A stretch of DNA of 32,721 nucleotides from Mycobacterium sp. (GTDB taxonomy: Bacteria; Actinomycetota; Actinomycetes; Mycobacteriales; Mycobacteriaceae). The notes below the pieces were generated by a model. It was not told where the DNA came from and did not search any database. It worked only from the letters and a program-made list of their open reading frames with translations. How positions within the stretch are numbered: position 1 is the stretch's first letter; each line of letters begins with the position of its first letter. Positions 7,663 to 15,768 of this stretch are shown piece by piece. The translations under genes were made by a program, and so were the position numbers. The stretch spans positions 1 to 32,721 of the forward strand of contig NZ_JAFAUS010000446.1 in the NCBI RefSeq assembly GCF_019243155.1. Direction: 5' to 3'.

Positions 7663-9062
7663 GCGCGGTCTCGCTGGTCAGCGAGCTCGTCGAGGCGTTC
7701 AAGGCCGAGGGTCGGATTGTCATCGTGGGCGCCTCACTGGCCGGCCTGCGGGCAGCGGAAGCGCTGCGAGACAGAGGGTTTCGCGGCCCACTCACGATCA
7801 TCGGTGACGAGCCGCACGAACCCTACGACCGGCCGCCGCTGTCCAAGCAGGTTTTGAAGGGCTGGGTTCCCGCAGAGCACACCAAGCTCCCCCGGCTGCG
7901 TGCCGTCGACGCGACGTGGCGGCTGGGCGTGGCGGCGACCGGCCTGGACCGCTCCAACCGCCAGGTGTTGCTCGCCAACGGCGATAAGGTCGACTACGAC
8001 CGACTCCTGATCGCCACCGGCACCCGGGCCCGTCCATGGTTCAACCCGGAGGAGGCCGCACTCCAAGGGCTGTTCACCGTGCGCACGTGCGACGACGCCG
8101 CGGGATTGGCCGCCGCGCTCAAGGGGCGTCCACGCCGGGTGCTGATCGTCGGCTCGGGCTTTGTGGGCTCCGAAATCGCTTCGGTCTGCCGCGATCTGGA
8201 TCTGCCGGTGACGGTCGCCGAGCGCGGCAAGGCGCCGCTGGTCGGCGCGCTGGGCGGGGTGATCGGTGACATCGCCGCACAGATGCAGATCGACGCCGGT
8301 GTCGACCTGCGCACCGGCGTAGCGGTGGAAGGCCTCGAGGGCGACGTCGCCGGCCACGTCCGGGCGGCCCGCCTGTCCGATGGGACCGTTCTCGATGTCG
8401 ACGTCGTGGTGGCCTCGCTGGGCTCGGTCCGCAACGTCGAATGGCTCGACGGTGCGCAGCTGGCGAGCGGGTTCTGGGGGGTGGCCTGCGACGCCGGTTG
8501 CCGCGCTTTCGACATCAACGGAGTAGTGACCGACAACATCTTCGTCGCAGGCGACGTGGCACGTGCTCCGCACGTGCTCTACGAATACCAGTTCATGTCC
8601 CAAGAGCATTGGGACAACGCCGTTTCCGGGGCCGAGGTGGCGGCCAACAACATGATCAGCCTGGAGCTGGGACGCCGGCCGCACCTACCGCTGCCGTCCT
8701 TCTGGTCCGGGCAGTTCGGCGTGAACATCAAGAGCGTCGGGGTGTGCTCGTTCGGTGACGAGCTCGTGTTCACCCAGGGCTCGATCACCCAACGCCGCTT
8801 CGCAGCCGCCTATGGCCGCCGAGGCCGCATCGTCGGAGCAGTGACGTTCAACCACGGTAAGTGGCTGCCGTACTACGCCTCGCTGATAGAGCGGTCCGGG
8901 CCGTTCCCGCCGCCTCCGCCCGGCTACGACCGGCCGGCCGTCTTCGAGCCGATGCCCTCCCGTTTCCCCGACCCGCGCGAACCGACCGCCGTTCCGGACG
9001 TGGTGCTGACCGGACACGACCCGACGTCGCGTGGTGCCGAATTCCGGCCGCCCAGCCGCTGA
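7659..9062 (+). CDS. FAD-dependent ferredoxin reductase
   Basis: This 467-aa pyridine-nucleotide-disulfide-type oxidoreductase has an FAD Rossmann motif after an 18-residue leader (GRIVIVGASLAGLRAAEALR) and the ATG motif LLIATGTRARPW. An NAD(P)H Rossmann motif follows near residue 160 (RVLIVGSGFVGSEIA), then the second FAD contact VVTDNIFVAGDVAR near residue 290. A reductase C-terminal domain and a Pro-rich tail complete it. The GTG start overlaps the ferredoxin stop by four bases, implying translational coupling. It should move electrons from NAD(P)H to the adjacent ferredoxin. The C-terminal 50 residues (PPPPPGYDRPAVFEPMPS and beyond) extend past the usual end and look disordered. Confidence 0.92.
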   Translation: MSAVSLVSELVEAFKAEGRIVIVGASLAGLRAAEALRDRGFRGPLTIIGDEPHEPYDRPPLSKQVLKGWVPAEHTKLPRLRAVDATWRLGVAATGLDRSNRQVLLANGDKVDYDRLLIATGTRARPWFNPEEAALQGLFTVRTCDDAAGLAAALKGRPRRVLIVGSGFVGSEIASVCRDLDLPVTVAERGKAPLVGALGGVIGDIAAQMQIDAGVDLRTGVAVEGLEGDVAGHVRAARLSDGTVLDVDVVVASLGSVRNVEWLDGAQLASGFWGVACDAGCRAFDINGVVTDNIFVAGDVARAPHVLYEYQFMSQEHWDNAVSGAEVAANNMISLELGRRPHLPLPSFWSGQFGVNIKSVGVCSFGDELVFTQGSITQRRFAAAYGRRGRIVGAVTFNHGKWLPYYASLIERSGPFPPPPPGYDRPAVFEPMPSRFPDPREPTAVPDVVLTGHDPTSRGAEFRPPSR

Positions 9063-9086
9063 CGCCTATGACGTGAGGAGACGACG

Positions 9087-10355
9087 ATGAACGCCGAAAC
9101 CGCGTGGGCCGAGGCGATGAAGTTCGAGAACCGCCCAAATCCGTACCCCTACTTCAACGAGTTGCGCAGGACACCGGTCGCCAGGGTGGCCGACAAGACC
9201 TACGTCGTCACCGGATATCCCGAGTTGCTCGCCCTGTCTCACGATCCGCGGATCAGCTCCGACATCCGGCGCAGCCCAGCGGATTTCGGCGTCGATCGGC
9301 CGGAGCCCGAGCCCGGCGGCGAACACATGCAGGCCTACGGACGCGAGCCGAGCATCATCGTCACCGATCCGCCGGACCACGATCGGGCCCGGCGGCAGGT
9401 GATGCGCCACTTCGGGCCGCCGCACTCCCCTGGCCTGATCCCGAGCATGGAACCGCTCGTCGTGCGGCTGGCCAACGATCTACTGGACAAGCTCAGAAGC
9501 GACGGAAAGACCCGCTTCGACGTGGTTGAGGACTTCGCGTATCCGATACCCGTGGCTGTCATCTGCCGCATCCTCGGTGTGCCGGTCGAAGACGAGCAGG
9601 TGTTCCATGCCTGGATCTTCGACTTCATGAGGGGCACCGACCTGGGCCCGGAAGGCGCCACCGACGAGGGGCGGGCCCTGGCCGAGAAGGGCCGCGCCGG
9701 AACGTCGGCGCTGCTGGCTTATCTGGGCGACCTAGTGGAAAAGTATGCCAAGTCCCCGGGCGAAGGCGTTCTGTCAAAGCTGTTGCACGACAACGGGCCC
9801 GATGGTCCGATGCCGATAAGGGAGGCGGCGTCCAACGCGATGCTGCTGCTGATCGCCGGCCACGACTCGACGGTCAACACCATCACCAATTGCGTGATGG
9901 CGCTGCTGCGCAATCCCGGCTCTTTTGATCTGGTGCGCCGGCGCCCGGACCTGATCCCACGCACCATCGAAGAGGTCCAGCGACTGCAGTCGGCCGTGCA
10001 GTTCTTCCCCAGCCGTAGCGCCACGGCCGATGTCGAGATCGGCGGCACCGTCATCCCGGCGGGGTCGGCCGTCTACCTGATCTACGCGGCGGCGAACCGG
10101 GATCCGCGGCGATTCGAAAACCCGGATCGGTTCGATCCGCTGCGCGAAAACAATGAGCACTTCGGTTGGGGCAGCGGCATCCACACGTGTATGGGTGGTC
10201 CGCTGGCCCGTCTCGAAGTCAACCTGGCGCTGGAGACGTTCTTGCGGCGCGTCGAATCCCCGGAATTGGTGGTCGATCCGCCGCCCTATCGGCACAGCCA
10301 AATCTTTCGCGGGCCGCGACATCTCTGGGTTGATTGCGCCGCGATCGTCGACTGA
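9087..10355 (+). CDS. Cytochrome P450
   Basis: This 422-aa soluble bacterial P450 has the I-helix oxygen-activation motif AGHDST at 257-262 and the K-helix ExxR at E296-R299. The heme-binding loop is FGWGSGIHTCMGG, with the axial cysteine at C368. An N-terminal segment NRPNPYPYFNELRRTPV and D-P-P-D-H-D-R-A-R-R support a bacterial class I enzyme. ATG 9087 is preceded by GAGGAG and lies 25 bp after the reductase gene, so ferredoxin, reductase and P450 form one complete electron-transfer operon. The heme loop has W and S-G-I-H before the cysteine, which is a little unusual but within family range. The substrate and CYP family number cannot be read from the sequence. Confidence 0.95.
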   Translation: MNAETAWAEAMKFENRPNPYPYFNELRRTPVARVADKTYVVTGYPELLALSHDPRISSDIRRSPADFGVDRPEPEPGGEHMQAYGREPSIIVTDPPDHDRARRQVMRHFGPPHSPGLIPSMEPLVVRLANDLLDKLRSDGKTRFDVVEDFAYPIPVAVICRILGVPVEDEQVFHAWIFDFMRGTDLGPEGATDEGRALAEKGRAGTSALLAYLGDLVEKYAKSPGEGVLSKLLHDNGPDGPMPIREAASNAMLLLIAGHDSTVNTITNCVMALLRNPGSFDLVRRRPDLIPRTIEEVQRLQSAVQFFPSRSATADVEIGGTVIPAGSAVYLIYAAANRDPRRFENPDRFDPLRENNEHFGWGSGIHTCMGGPLARLEVNLALETFLRRVESPELVVDPPPYRHSQIFRGPRHLWVDCAAIVD

Positions 10356-10360
10356 TCGGT

Positions 10361-11206
10361 CTACAGCCCGAGGGTGACGTGATCGCCGACGCGGACGATG
10401 CCCGGCACCGTCACCGCACAGTACGCTCCCGCGCAGGGTTGGGCTCCGTGACCGCCTGTGTTCCAACGGTTCTCGGCCGCAGGCGTGCGGAGGGCCTGCG
10501 GGGCGCGTGGCAGCGGGCCGTGCTCGAGCGTAGGCACCACACAGCGCGACGTCGCCGTCAGCACGCGCAGCCGCACCTCGCCGACGGCGACACCGTTGCC
10601 GACCCAGTCGTTTTCGGCATACGGCGGGTATCCCGGTGGAGTCGCGATCACCACATTCGGCCGGTAGCGCAGCGCTTCCACGCCGATGTGGTCCAGCGTG
10701 GCCGTCGTGATCGCGTGCAGCGGAGCCTCGTCGGTGAACGACTCACCCGGCGTGGCCTGCGCGATCTCCAAGATGCGGCCGCCGACCTCGGCGTCCAGAC
10801 CGAGATCGAGCAATTGCTCGGGGTCCGGCCGTTCCAGCGTCGCGCCGTCCGGGCGCTTGCTGACAAGTCGTACCGATCGCCCCACGAACTGCGAGAGCAG
10901 ATCGTCGACGCCGGGCTCATCGGCGGCCACGCTCGTCCCGCCGGGAAGCGCGATGATCACCCGTCCGGCGTCCACGTTGCCGGTGCACTTCAACAGGCTC
11001 CGCCACAGCCGCGGATTCTTGGCGCTGGCCACATGCCCGGTCACGGCGTCGACCAGCGCCAGCCGGCGGTCGCCGTCGGCACCGCGCTCGTCGACGAACA
11101 TCGCGTCCACGGTTTCGCCGAGCATTGACTTCACCGGGTAGCGCAGCAGACTCTCGACCCGCATCGGCACCACAGCGAGGCCGTCAACGGCCACGGGCTC
11201 CTGCAC
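10361..11206 (-). CDS. MOSC domain protein
   Basis: This protein has an N-terminal beta-barrel (LLRYPVKSMLGETVDAMFVDERG) followed by a MOSC domain (about 150-281) containing LHAITTATL, RYRPNVVIAT and the segment LRVLTATSRCVVPTLEHGP. The conserved cysteine (C238 of 281) is typical of molybdenum-cofactor sulfurtransferase C-terminal-like proteins. These bind or transfer sulfur or Moco-related groups, but most bacterial members are uncharacterised. The GTG at 11206 has GAGGGGG upstream; ATG 11164 (MRVESLLRYPVKS) is an alternative with a more typical N-terminus. The gene converges on the P450 gene with five bases between stops. Confidence 0.9.
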   Translation of the reverse strand: MQEPVAVDGLAVVPMRVESLLRYPVKSMLGETVDAMFVDERGADGDRRLALVDAVTGHVASAKNPRLWRSLLKCTGNVDAGRVIIALPGGTSVAADEPGVDDLLSQFVGRSVRLVSKRPDGATLERPDPEQLLDLGLDAEVGGRILEIAQATPGESFTDEAPLHAITTATLDHIGVEALRYRPNVVIATPPGYPPYAENDWVGNGVAVGEVRLRVLTATSRCVVPTLEHGPLPRAPQALRTPAAENRWNTGGHGAQPCAGAYCAVTVPGIVRVGDHVTLGL

Positions 11207-11285
11207 TGGGCAACCCCCTCACGGCGTTCCTGCACTCACTGTGCCGGAATCCGTGGGGGGCTGCCAGGCAGCGGAGTCGTGCGGA

Positions 11286-11609
11286 CTAGTCGGAGCAGTA
11301 GGTCGATTCCGCGGCGCTGACCATCGATGTCACGTCCGCGAACGTGATTCCCTTCGGGCCCAGCGTGGAGTGGATGTCCTGGGCGATCGCGTCCGGTGTC
11401 TTGCCGGCATTGCGGTCCGTGCAGATCTGGTGGCCCATCGAGACTATTGCGGAGTCGTCGCCCGCCGGCCAGGTGAAGCCGAGGCTGTGCATCTTGCCGA
11501 CGAATGTGTCGTCCGTGGCGTCGGCCGAGGCGATCGCGGTGCTTACGGCGAGGGCAGTACCAACCATCACGGGAATTGTCAATTTGGCCAGCCAATGCGC
11601 GGAAAACAT
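11286..11609 (-). CDS. DUF732 secreted protein
   Basis: This 107-aa protein has an N-terminal signal peptide (hydrophobic core IPVMVGTALAVSTAIASA, cleavage likely after ASA at about residue 29). The mature domain is of the mycobacterial DUF732 type: D-x-x-F-x-x-x-L...G, Q-I-C, A-I-A-Q-D-I-H, and a final Y-C. The two cysteines (C63 and C105) probably form a disulfide. DUF732 proteins are small exported proteins of unknown function found almost only in mycobacteria and relatives. The ATG follows AGAAGGG. The 154-bp upstream region is AT-rich, and a TATACT (minus strand, 11653-11648) could be a -10 element, with no clear -35. Confidence 0.9.
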   Translation of the reverse strand: MFSAHWLAKLTIPVMVGTALAVSTAIASADATDDTFVGKMHSLGFTWPAGDDSAIVSMGHQICTDRNAGKTPDAIAQDIHSTLGPKGITFADVTSMVSAAESTYCSD

Positions 11610-11763
11610 ATTTTTGTGCCCTTCTTTTTCTGGTCGATGGTGCGGTCAGTATATGGGTGGGTGACGACCGCGAATATTAAACAAGAAAACTGCTATTGGT
11701 CCCAGAACGCTAATCGGTTGCCTAATTTCTACCGATTCCGGTCAACAAGTGATGACATCAGCC

Positions 11764-12513
11764 TCAGCCGGCGGGCGTGGTAACGACGAGCGATTCCTCG
11801 CCGGTTTGCCAGGCCGACATAAAGGTAGGGATGCCGACCTGTTCGTCGGCGTGATCGGCGCCGGGGTCGTTGAGATGAATGATCCCTTTGTTCGCGTCGA
11901 CGCCCGTGACGACGAGGAAGTGATCGGCCTTCGTCCGTTGGTCGCTGGTATCCCAGATCAGCGCGGAATTGACCCACGCGATGGCCTTGCGGCCCGTCGC
12001 CAGGTACCGCTCCAACGCCGGCAGGCCGGTCTCCTCCGGGTGAGCGGCGGACGTCATGCGCGATTTGATGCCGTAGTGGTCGAGCAGCACGACCTCGTCT
12101 GCCATTTCGATGCCACCGTTGCCGCCGGCGTGGCTCGGGTCGTTCCTCGGCGCATAGATGGGGCCGGGGTTGGTCTGGGACAAGGTCGCTTCGGCCACCT
12201 CGATCACCTGCTGCTCCGTCGGCTCGTGGCCGGTGATTTCACCGACCACGTCGGCCACCGACACCAGCCCGCAGTTGTCCTCGAGCGACTGCTGCTCCCA
12301 GTATCTGGCGGCCGAGTCGGGGTTGCCGTAAACGCCGGCGGACTGCGATGCGGCCGCATTGCCGTGGTTCGCGGGGGCGCTGGACGTCGCAGTAGCTCCC
12401 GGCGAGGTTGGCGATGCGGCACCACACGCCGAAATGAGTGAAATACAGGTCATTGCGCCGCACGCGCCCACCGCTGCGGCGCGGGCCGCGGATGCGATCC
12501 GGGAAGTGAACAT
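11764..12513 (-). CDS. C39-like cysteine peptidase, putative lipoprotein
   Basis: This 249-aa protein has an N-terminal signal ending in a lipobox (LISAC, lipidated C30) and a Ser/Ala/Pro-rich linker to about residue 60. A papain-like C39 peptidase domain follows (Peptidase_C39_2 type). Catalytic candidates are C81 in LEDNCGLVS, H198 in KADHFLVVTGVD and N215/D216 in HLNDPG, in the order expected for the family. It probably cleaves a peptide or binds one at the outer face of the membrane; no substrate gene is adjacent. The ATG at 12513 has no clear ribosome binding site. No ABC exporter domain is present, so this is not a bacteriocin-processing transporter. Confidence 0.85.
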   Translation of the reverse strand: MFTSRIASAARAAAVGACGAMTCISLISACGAASPTSPGATATSSAPANHGNAAASQSAGVYGNPDSAARYWEQQSLEDNCGLVSVADVVGEITGHEPTEQQVIEVAEATLSQTNPGPIYAPRNDPSHAGGNGGIEMADEVVLLDHYGIKSRMTSAAHPEETGLPALERYLATGRKAIAWVNSALIWDTSDQRTKADHFLVVTGVDANKGIIHLNDPGADHADEQVGIPTFMSAWQTGEESLVVTTPAG

Positions 12514-12805
12514 GAGGGCCGGTGACGTCCCGTCGACGAATCAAATTGCGTGCAAACGCTAGCACCCCGGCAGGCTGATATAGCCAAATTGTCTGTAAAT
12601 CTTAGACTTGCCACGATCGGCTCAGAGGCCGTAAACGGCGTAGGCCCTCATGGCTCGAGTTCGCTCCGCCCGTCGAATGGCGCAATCGCAAATGGCGGAG
12701 AGCCGCCCCACTTGCCCATTCCCGTTATATGAAAACAATTGCTAATGGCATCTGATGATATTGGATGCTGTTGCCTACCGGGCGCACGCGTGACCGTTCG
12801 GAGGA

Positions 12806-14188
12806 TCAGTGTGGAAGCAGGCGCTGCTTTTGCTCGTTGAATTCCGCTTCGGTGAGGATTCCGGCGTCACGCAACGACGCAAGTTCGCGTAGCTCGGCGG
12901 CGATGCTCGTGATCGGTCCGCCGGGCAATACTTGCGGCGGCGCCGCCAGATCCTGGCTCGGCTTTTCCGTCGATTTGGCTTTCGGATTTTCCGCTGTCGC
13001 CCGGACCCGTTCCGCACGGCCCGCTCCCCCGGTTCCGCCCATCGCGCGTCCGGCCATGCCCGCCGCCGCCATCTCACCGAACAGGTTGCCGCCGGTACCC
13101 GAAGTGGCTTGCGCCGCTTGCGCGGCCGCGCCGACGGACGTGGCCGGCAACGCCAGGGCGGCCGGGCGTATTGCAGGCGCCGCCGCGGCCCAGCCCGGCG
13201 GCACCGACAGGCCTCCGACCGTGTTCGCCTGGCCCAGCCCGGCCGTCATTGCCGAGCCGCCGACCGACCCGCCCCCCAGGTTGGTAATCACCGGGAACGG
13301 CGTGGGGGGCACCGGTGCGTACCCCGGCCACGACTGGACCCCGGCCCAGCCGCTGACGATGTCGTCCGTGTGGAAACCGGTCAGGGCGCCGACAACGTCG
13401 AAGGGCAGAGAGATCAATGTCCCGGGTGAGTCGATGCCCAGCCCGGCAACGCTGGCCGGCGCGTCGAGGAACACCGCGATCAGATCGCTTAACAGATCCA
13501 GTCCGGTGGGCGGATCCGCCGCCGCAGCAGCAGGGGAAGCGAAGCTGTTCAGCGTGTTGGGTACCGAGGCGAACGCCTGTTGCGTCGACGAGACGACGTT
13601 CTGTGTGTTGCCCGCGGCGGTGCCGGTTGCCTGGGACACCGCTGCGGGCTGATCGGCCCCCGAATTTGAGTTCGGCTGTGGTGGGGTGAACGGCGTGAGC
13701 GTCGTCGCCGACGCCGCCGAACCCGCGTAGCCGTACATCGCCGCGGCGTCCTGCGCCCACATTTCGGCGTACTGCGTCTCGGTGGTCGCAATTGCGGGCG
13801 TGTTCTGCCCGAAGATGTTGGTCGCGACCAAAGTCGCGAGCAGGCTTCGGTTGGCCGCGATCACCGGCGGCGGCACCGTCGCCGCGAACGCCGTCTCATA
13901 GGCGGCGGCCGCGACTTTTGCCTGGTTGGCGGCCTGCTCGGCGAGCCCGGCGGTGGTTCTCATCCACGCGACATAGGGCGCGGCCGCGGCGGACATGGAC
14001 TCGGCGGCGGGGCCAACCCAGGGCCCACCGGTCAGGCTCGTGATCTCCGATTGGTACGCGCTGGCCGCCGCGTGCAGCGAGGCCGCCAGCTGGTCCCAGG
14101 CCGCCGCCGCGGCCAGCATCGGACCCGAGCCGGGGCCGACGTAAATCCGACCGGAATTAACTTCTGGAGGCAGCGCGGCGAAATCCAC
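12806..14188 (-). CDS. PPE family protein (SVP subgroup) with SHOCT-like C-terminus
   Basis: The protein starts at GTG 14188 ([16 protein letters not shown]), seven bases after AGGAGG, giving 460 aa. Frames extending to 14272 add a sequence without PPE character. Residues 1-175 are the PPE domain, with the N-terminal P-P-E and the WxG-like turn GPWVGPAA; it pairs with a PE partner and is exported by an ESX type VII system in characterised members. Residues 180-390 are low-complexity Ala/Gly/Pro/Ser sequence, including [15 protein letters not shown], the SVP-x3-SVP-like motif of this subgroup. The last 35 residues ([33 protein letters not shown]) form a SHOCT-like helical module, which is unusual here. 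No PE or Esx gene is adjacent. Confidence 0.95.
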   Translation of the reverse strand: MDFAALPPEVNSGRIYVGPGSGPMLAAAAAWDQLAASLHAAASAYQSEITSLTGGPWVGPAAESMSAAAAPYVAWMRTTAGLAEQAANQAKVAAAAYETAFAATVPPPVIAANRSLLATLVATNIFGQNTPAIATTETQYAEMWAQDAAAMYGYAGSAASATTLTPFTPPQPNSNSGADQPAAVSQATGTAAGNTQNVVSSTQQAFASVPNTLNSFASPAAAAADPPTGLDLLSDLIAVFLDAPASVAGLGIDSPGTLISLPFDVVGALTGFHTDDIVSGWAGVQSWPGYAPVPPTPFPVITNLGGGSVGGSAMTAGLGQANTVGGLSVPPGWAAAAPAIRPAALALPATSVGAAAQAAQATSGTGGNLFGEMAAAGMAGRAMGGTGGAGRAERVRATAENPKAKSTEKPSQDLAAPPQVLPGGPITSIAAELRELASLRDAGILTEAEFNEQKQRLLPH

Positions 14189-14578
14189 GTCGTGTCCTCC
14201 TGTCGGGTCTATGGCTGGCGAGCTGTCGGCGGTTGGGGTGATGGCCGTACAGAGTAGCCAAATAATTAGCAAACAAATCGCAAACTTCTTGTACTACAAG
14301 TACAGCGTCGGCAGGTGGCCGGATCACTCCCCCCGGGCTGCGCGGCACTGGCCTAGCCGCTCGCGGGTATGGCCCGTGACGTGGCATACAGCGAAGTTGA
14401 GTGCGGCTTATGACCGGTAATTTACTCGCGTAGAGCACAGGAATCCGCCAATGGCACGGCGGTTCCCCGCTTCCAGAGGCGAATTCGCCGCCCCCGCGGG
14501 CGGCCCGGATGCGGCCCAATCTGTTTGGATCTGTAGCAACACCGCGGGTAGGTCCTATATGAAAGAGTCTTGTCCTAG
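14189..14578. promoter_or_regulatory. Divergent intergenic region between PPE and glycosyltransferase genes
   Basis: This 390-bp region has no credible gene. The PPE-proximal part is AT-rich. It holds two direct GCAAAC repeats 11 bp apart (14269-14274 and 14280-14285) and next to them the perfect inverted repeat TGTACT-ACA-AGTACA (14290-14304). Toward the glycosyltransferase there is GTTTG (14523-14527) and GGGTAG (14546-14551), a weak SigF-like pair with an 18-nt spacer. No terminator is expected or seen between divergent genes. Confidence 0.5.
14290..14304. repeat. 15-bp inverted repeat, candidate operator
   Basis: TGTACT and AGTACA are perfect inverted arms around ACA, about 100 bp upstream of the PPE start codon in an AT-rich tract. 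Size and symmetry fit a dimeric repressor or activator site. No regulator gene is adjacent, so the binding protein is unknown. Confidence 0.45.
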
Positions 14579-15760
14579 ATGAAATTTGTGCTGGCAGGTT
14601 ATGGAAGCCGGGGCGACGTCGAGCCCTGCGCAGCCGTCGGGCGGGAGCTGTCGAGTCGAGGTCACGACGTCCTGATGGCGGTCCCGCCCGACCAGCGTGC
14701 CTTCGTCGAGGCGGCCGGGCTTGCGACCGTCACCTACGGGCGGGACACGCGTGAGCAGATCGACGAGGCCACCGCGTTCGTCAACAGCGGCGAAAGCGCA
14801 TTCGCCGTGTTCCCTCAACTCGTGGAGAGGGTCACCGAAGTGTGGGCGGAGAAGAGTGCGGCCTTAGCCCCGCTCGCCGACGGCGCCGACCTGCTGGTGG
14901 CCGGGATGAACGAGCAGCGGCTCGTCGCGAACCTCGCCGAGCGCCACGACATCCCGCTGGCCGCGCTGCACTTCTTCCCCGCGCAGGCCATGGAACTCGG
15001 CGGCCTGCAACAGCAGATCACGAACGCCGCCGCGGGTGCACAACGCGTCGCACTGGGCTTGCCTGAAGAAACCGGCCCGTCGACGCAACACCCGCTGGAG
15101 ATACAGGCCTATGAAGATTTCTGCGTTCCGGGCCTTGCCGCCGAATGGGCGAAATCGGATCTGCGGCGGCCCTTCGTCGGCTCGCTGACGCTGGCGATGC
15201 CGACCGGAATCGACGACGAGGTGCTGTCGTGGATCGCCGAAGGAACGCCGCCCATCTATTTCGGCTTCGGCAGCACGCCGGTCACGTCCCCGTCCGAGAC
15301 GGTCGCCGTGATCAGCGCGGCCTGCGCCAGAGTGGGCGAGCGGGCGTTGATCTGCAGCGGCCCCAACGATTTCACCGAGCTGCCCCAATCCGAGGACATC
15401 AAGATTGTGGATGCGGTCAACCACGCCGCCGTGTTTCCGGCTTGCCGAGCGCTCGTCCACCATGGCGGGGCCGGTACCACGGCCGCGGGCATGCGCGCCG
15501 GGGTCCCCACGCTGGTCCTGTGGATCTGGCTAGATCAACCGATCTGGGCTGCCGCTGTGGACCAGATGGGAGCCGGCTTCAGCAGGGCGTTCGGGGAATC
15601 GACGCTCGACTCTCTGGTCGCAGACCTGCGTTCCGTCCTCGCCGAGGACTACCTCACCCGGGCCCAGGCGGTCGCCACGCAGATGACCAAGCCCGCCGAA
15701 AGCCTCGCCAAGGCCGCCGATCTCTTAGAAGACGCGGCCCGCGCCGGACGTTCGGGCTGA
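14579..15760 (+). CDS. GT1/MGT-type glycosyltransferase
   Basis: This 393-aa GT-B enzyme transfers a sugar from a nucleotide-sugar donor to a lipid or other small acceptor. The N-terminal acceptor half opens MKFVLAGYGSRGDVEPCAAVGRELSSRGH, with the G-S-R-G-D-V motif of the sterol/macrolide/GPL glycosyltransferase group. The donor half carries FGFGSTPV (about residue 225-232) and LVHHGGAGTTAAGMRAGVP with H294-H295 and the acidic/Gln region DQPIWAA. It resembles the mycobacterial Gtf enzymes of glycopeptidolipid type, but no GPL genes are nearby. ATG 14579 has only a weak GAAAGAG upstream. The methyltransferase gene follows after eight bases, so both probably act on the same molecule. Confidence 0.9.
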   Translation: MKFVLAGYGSRGDVEPCAAVGRELSSRGHDVLMAVPPDQRAFVEAAGLATVTYGRDTREQIDEATAFVNSGESAFAVFPQLVERVTEVWAEKSAALAPLADGADLLVAGMNEQRLVANLAERHDIPLAALHFFPAQAMELGGLQQQITNAAAGAQRVALGLPEETGPSTQHPLEIQAYEDFCVPGLAAEWAKSDLRRPFVGSLTLAMPTGIDDEVLSWIAEGTPPIYFGFGSTPVTSPSETVAVISAACARVGERALICSGPNDFTELPQSEDIKIVDAVNHAAVFPACRALVHHGGAGTTAAGMRAGVPTLVLWIWLDQPIWAAAVDQMGAGFSRAFGESTLDSLVADLRSVLAEDYLTRAQAVATQMTKPAESLAKAADLLEDAARAGRSG

Positions 15761-15768
15761 GGTTCGGA

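Noticed and set aside
12727..12745. Zur/FurB-like box (TATGAAAACAATTGCTAA)
   Set aside because: Only one half resembles the mycobacterial Zur consensus, and it lies at the 3' end of the PPE gene rather than at a zinc-regulated promoter.
14523..14551. SigF-like promoter (GTTTG ... GGGTAG) before the glycosyltransferase
   Set aside because: The spacer is 18-19 nt, longer than usual, and the last -10 base is wrong. It is kept only as a remark under the intergenic region.
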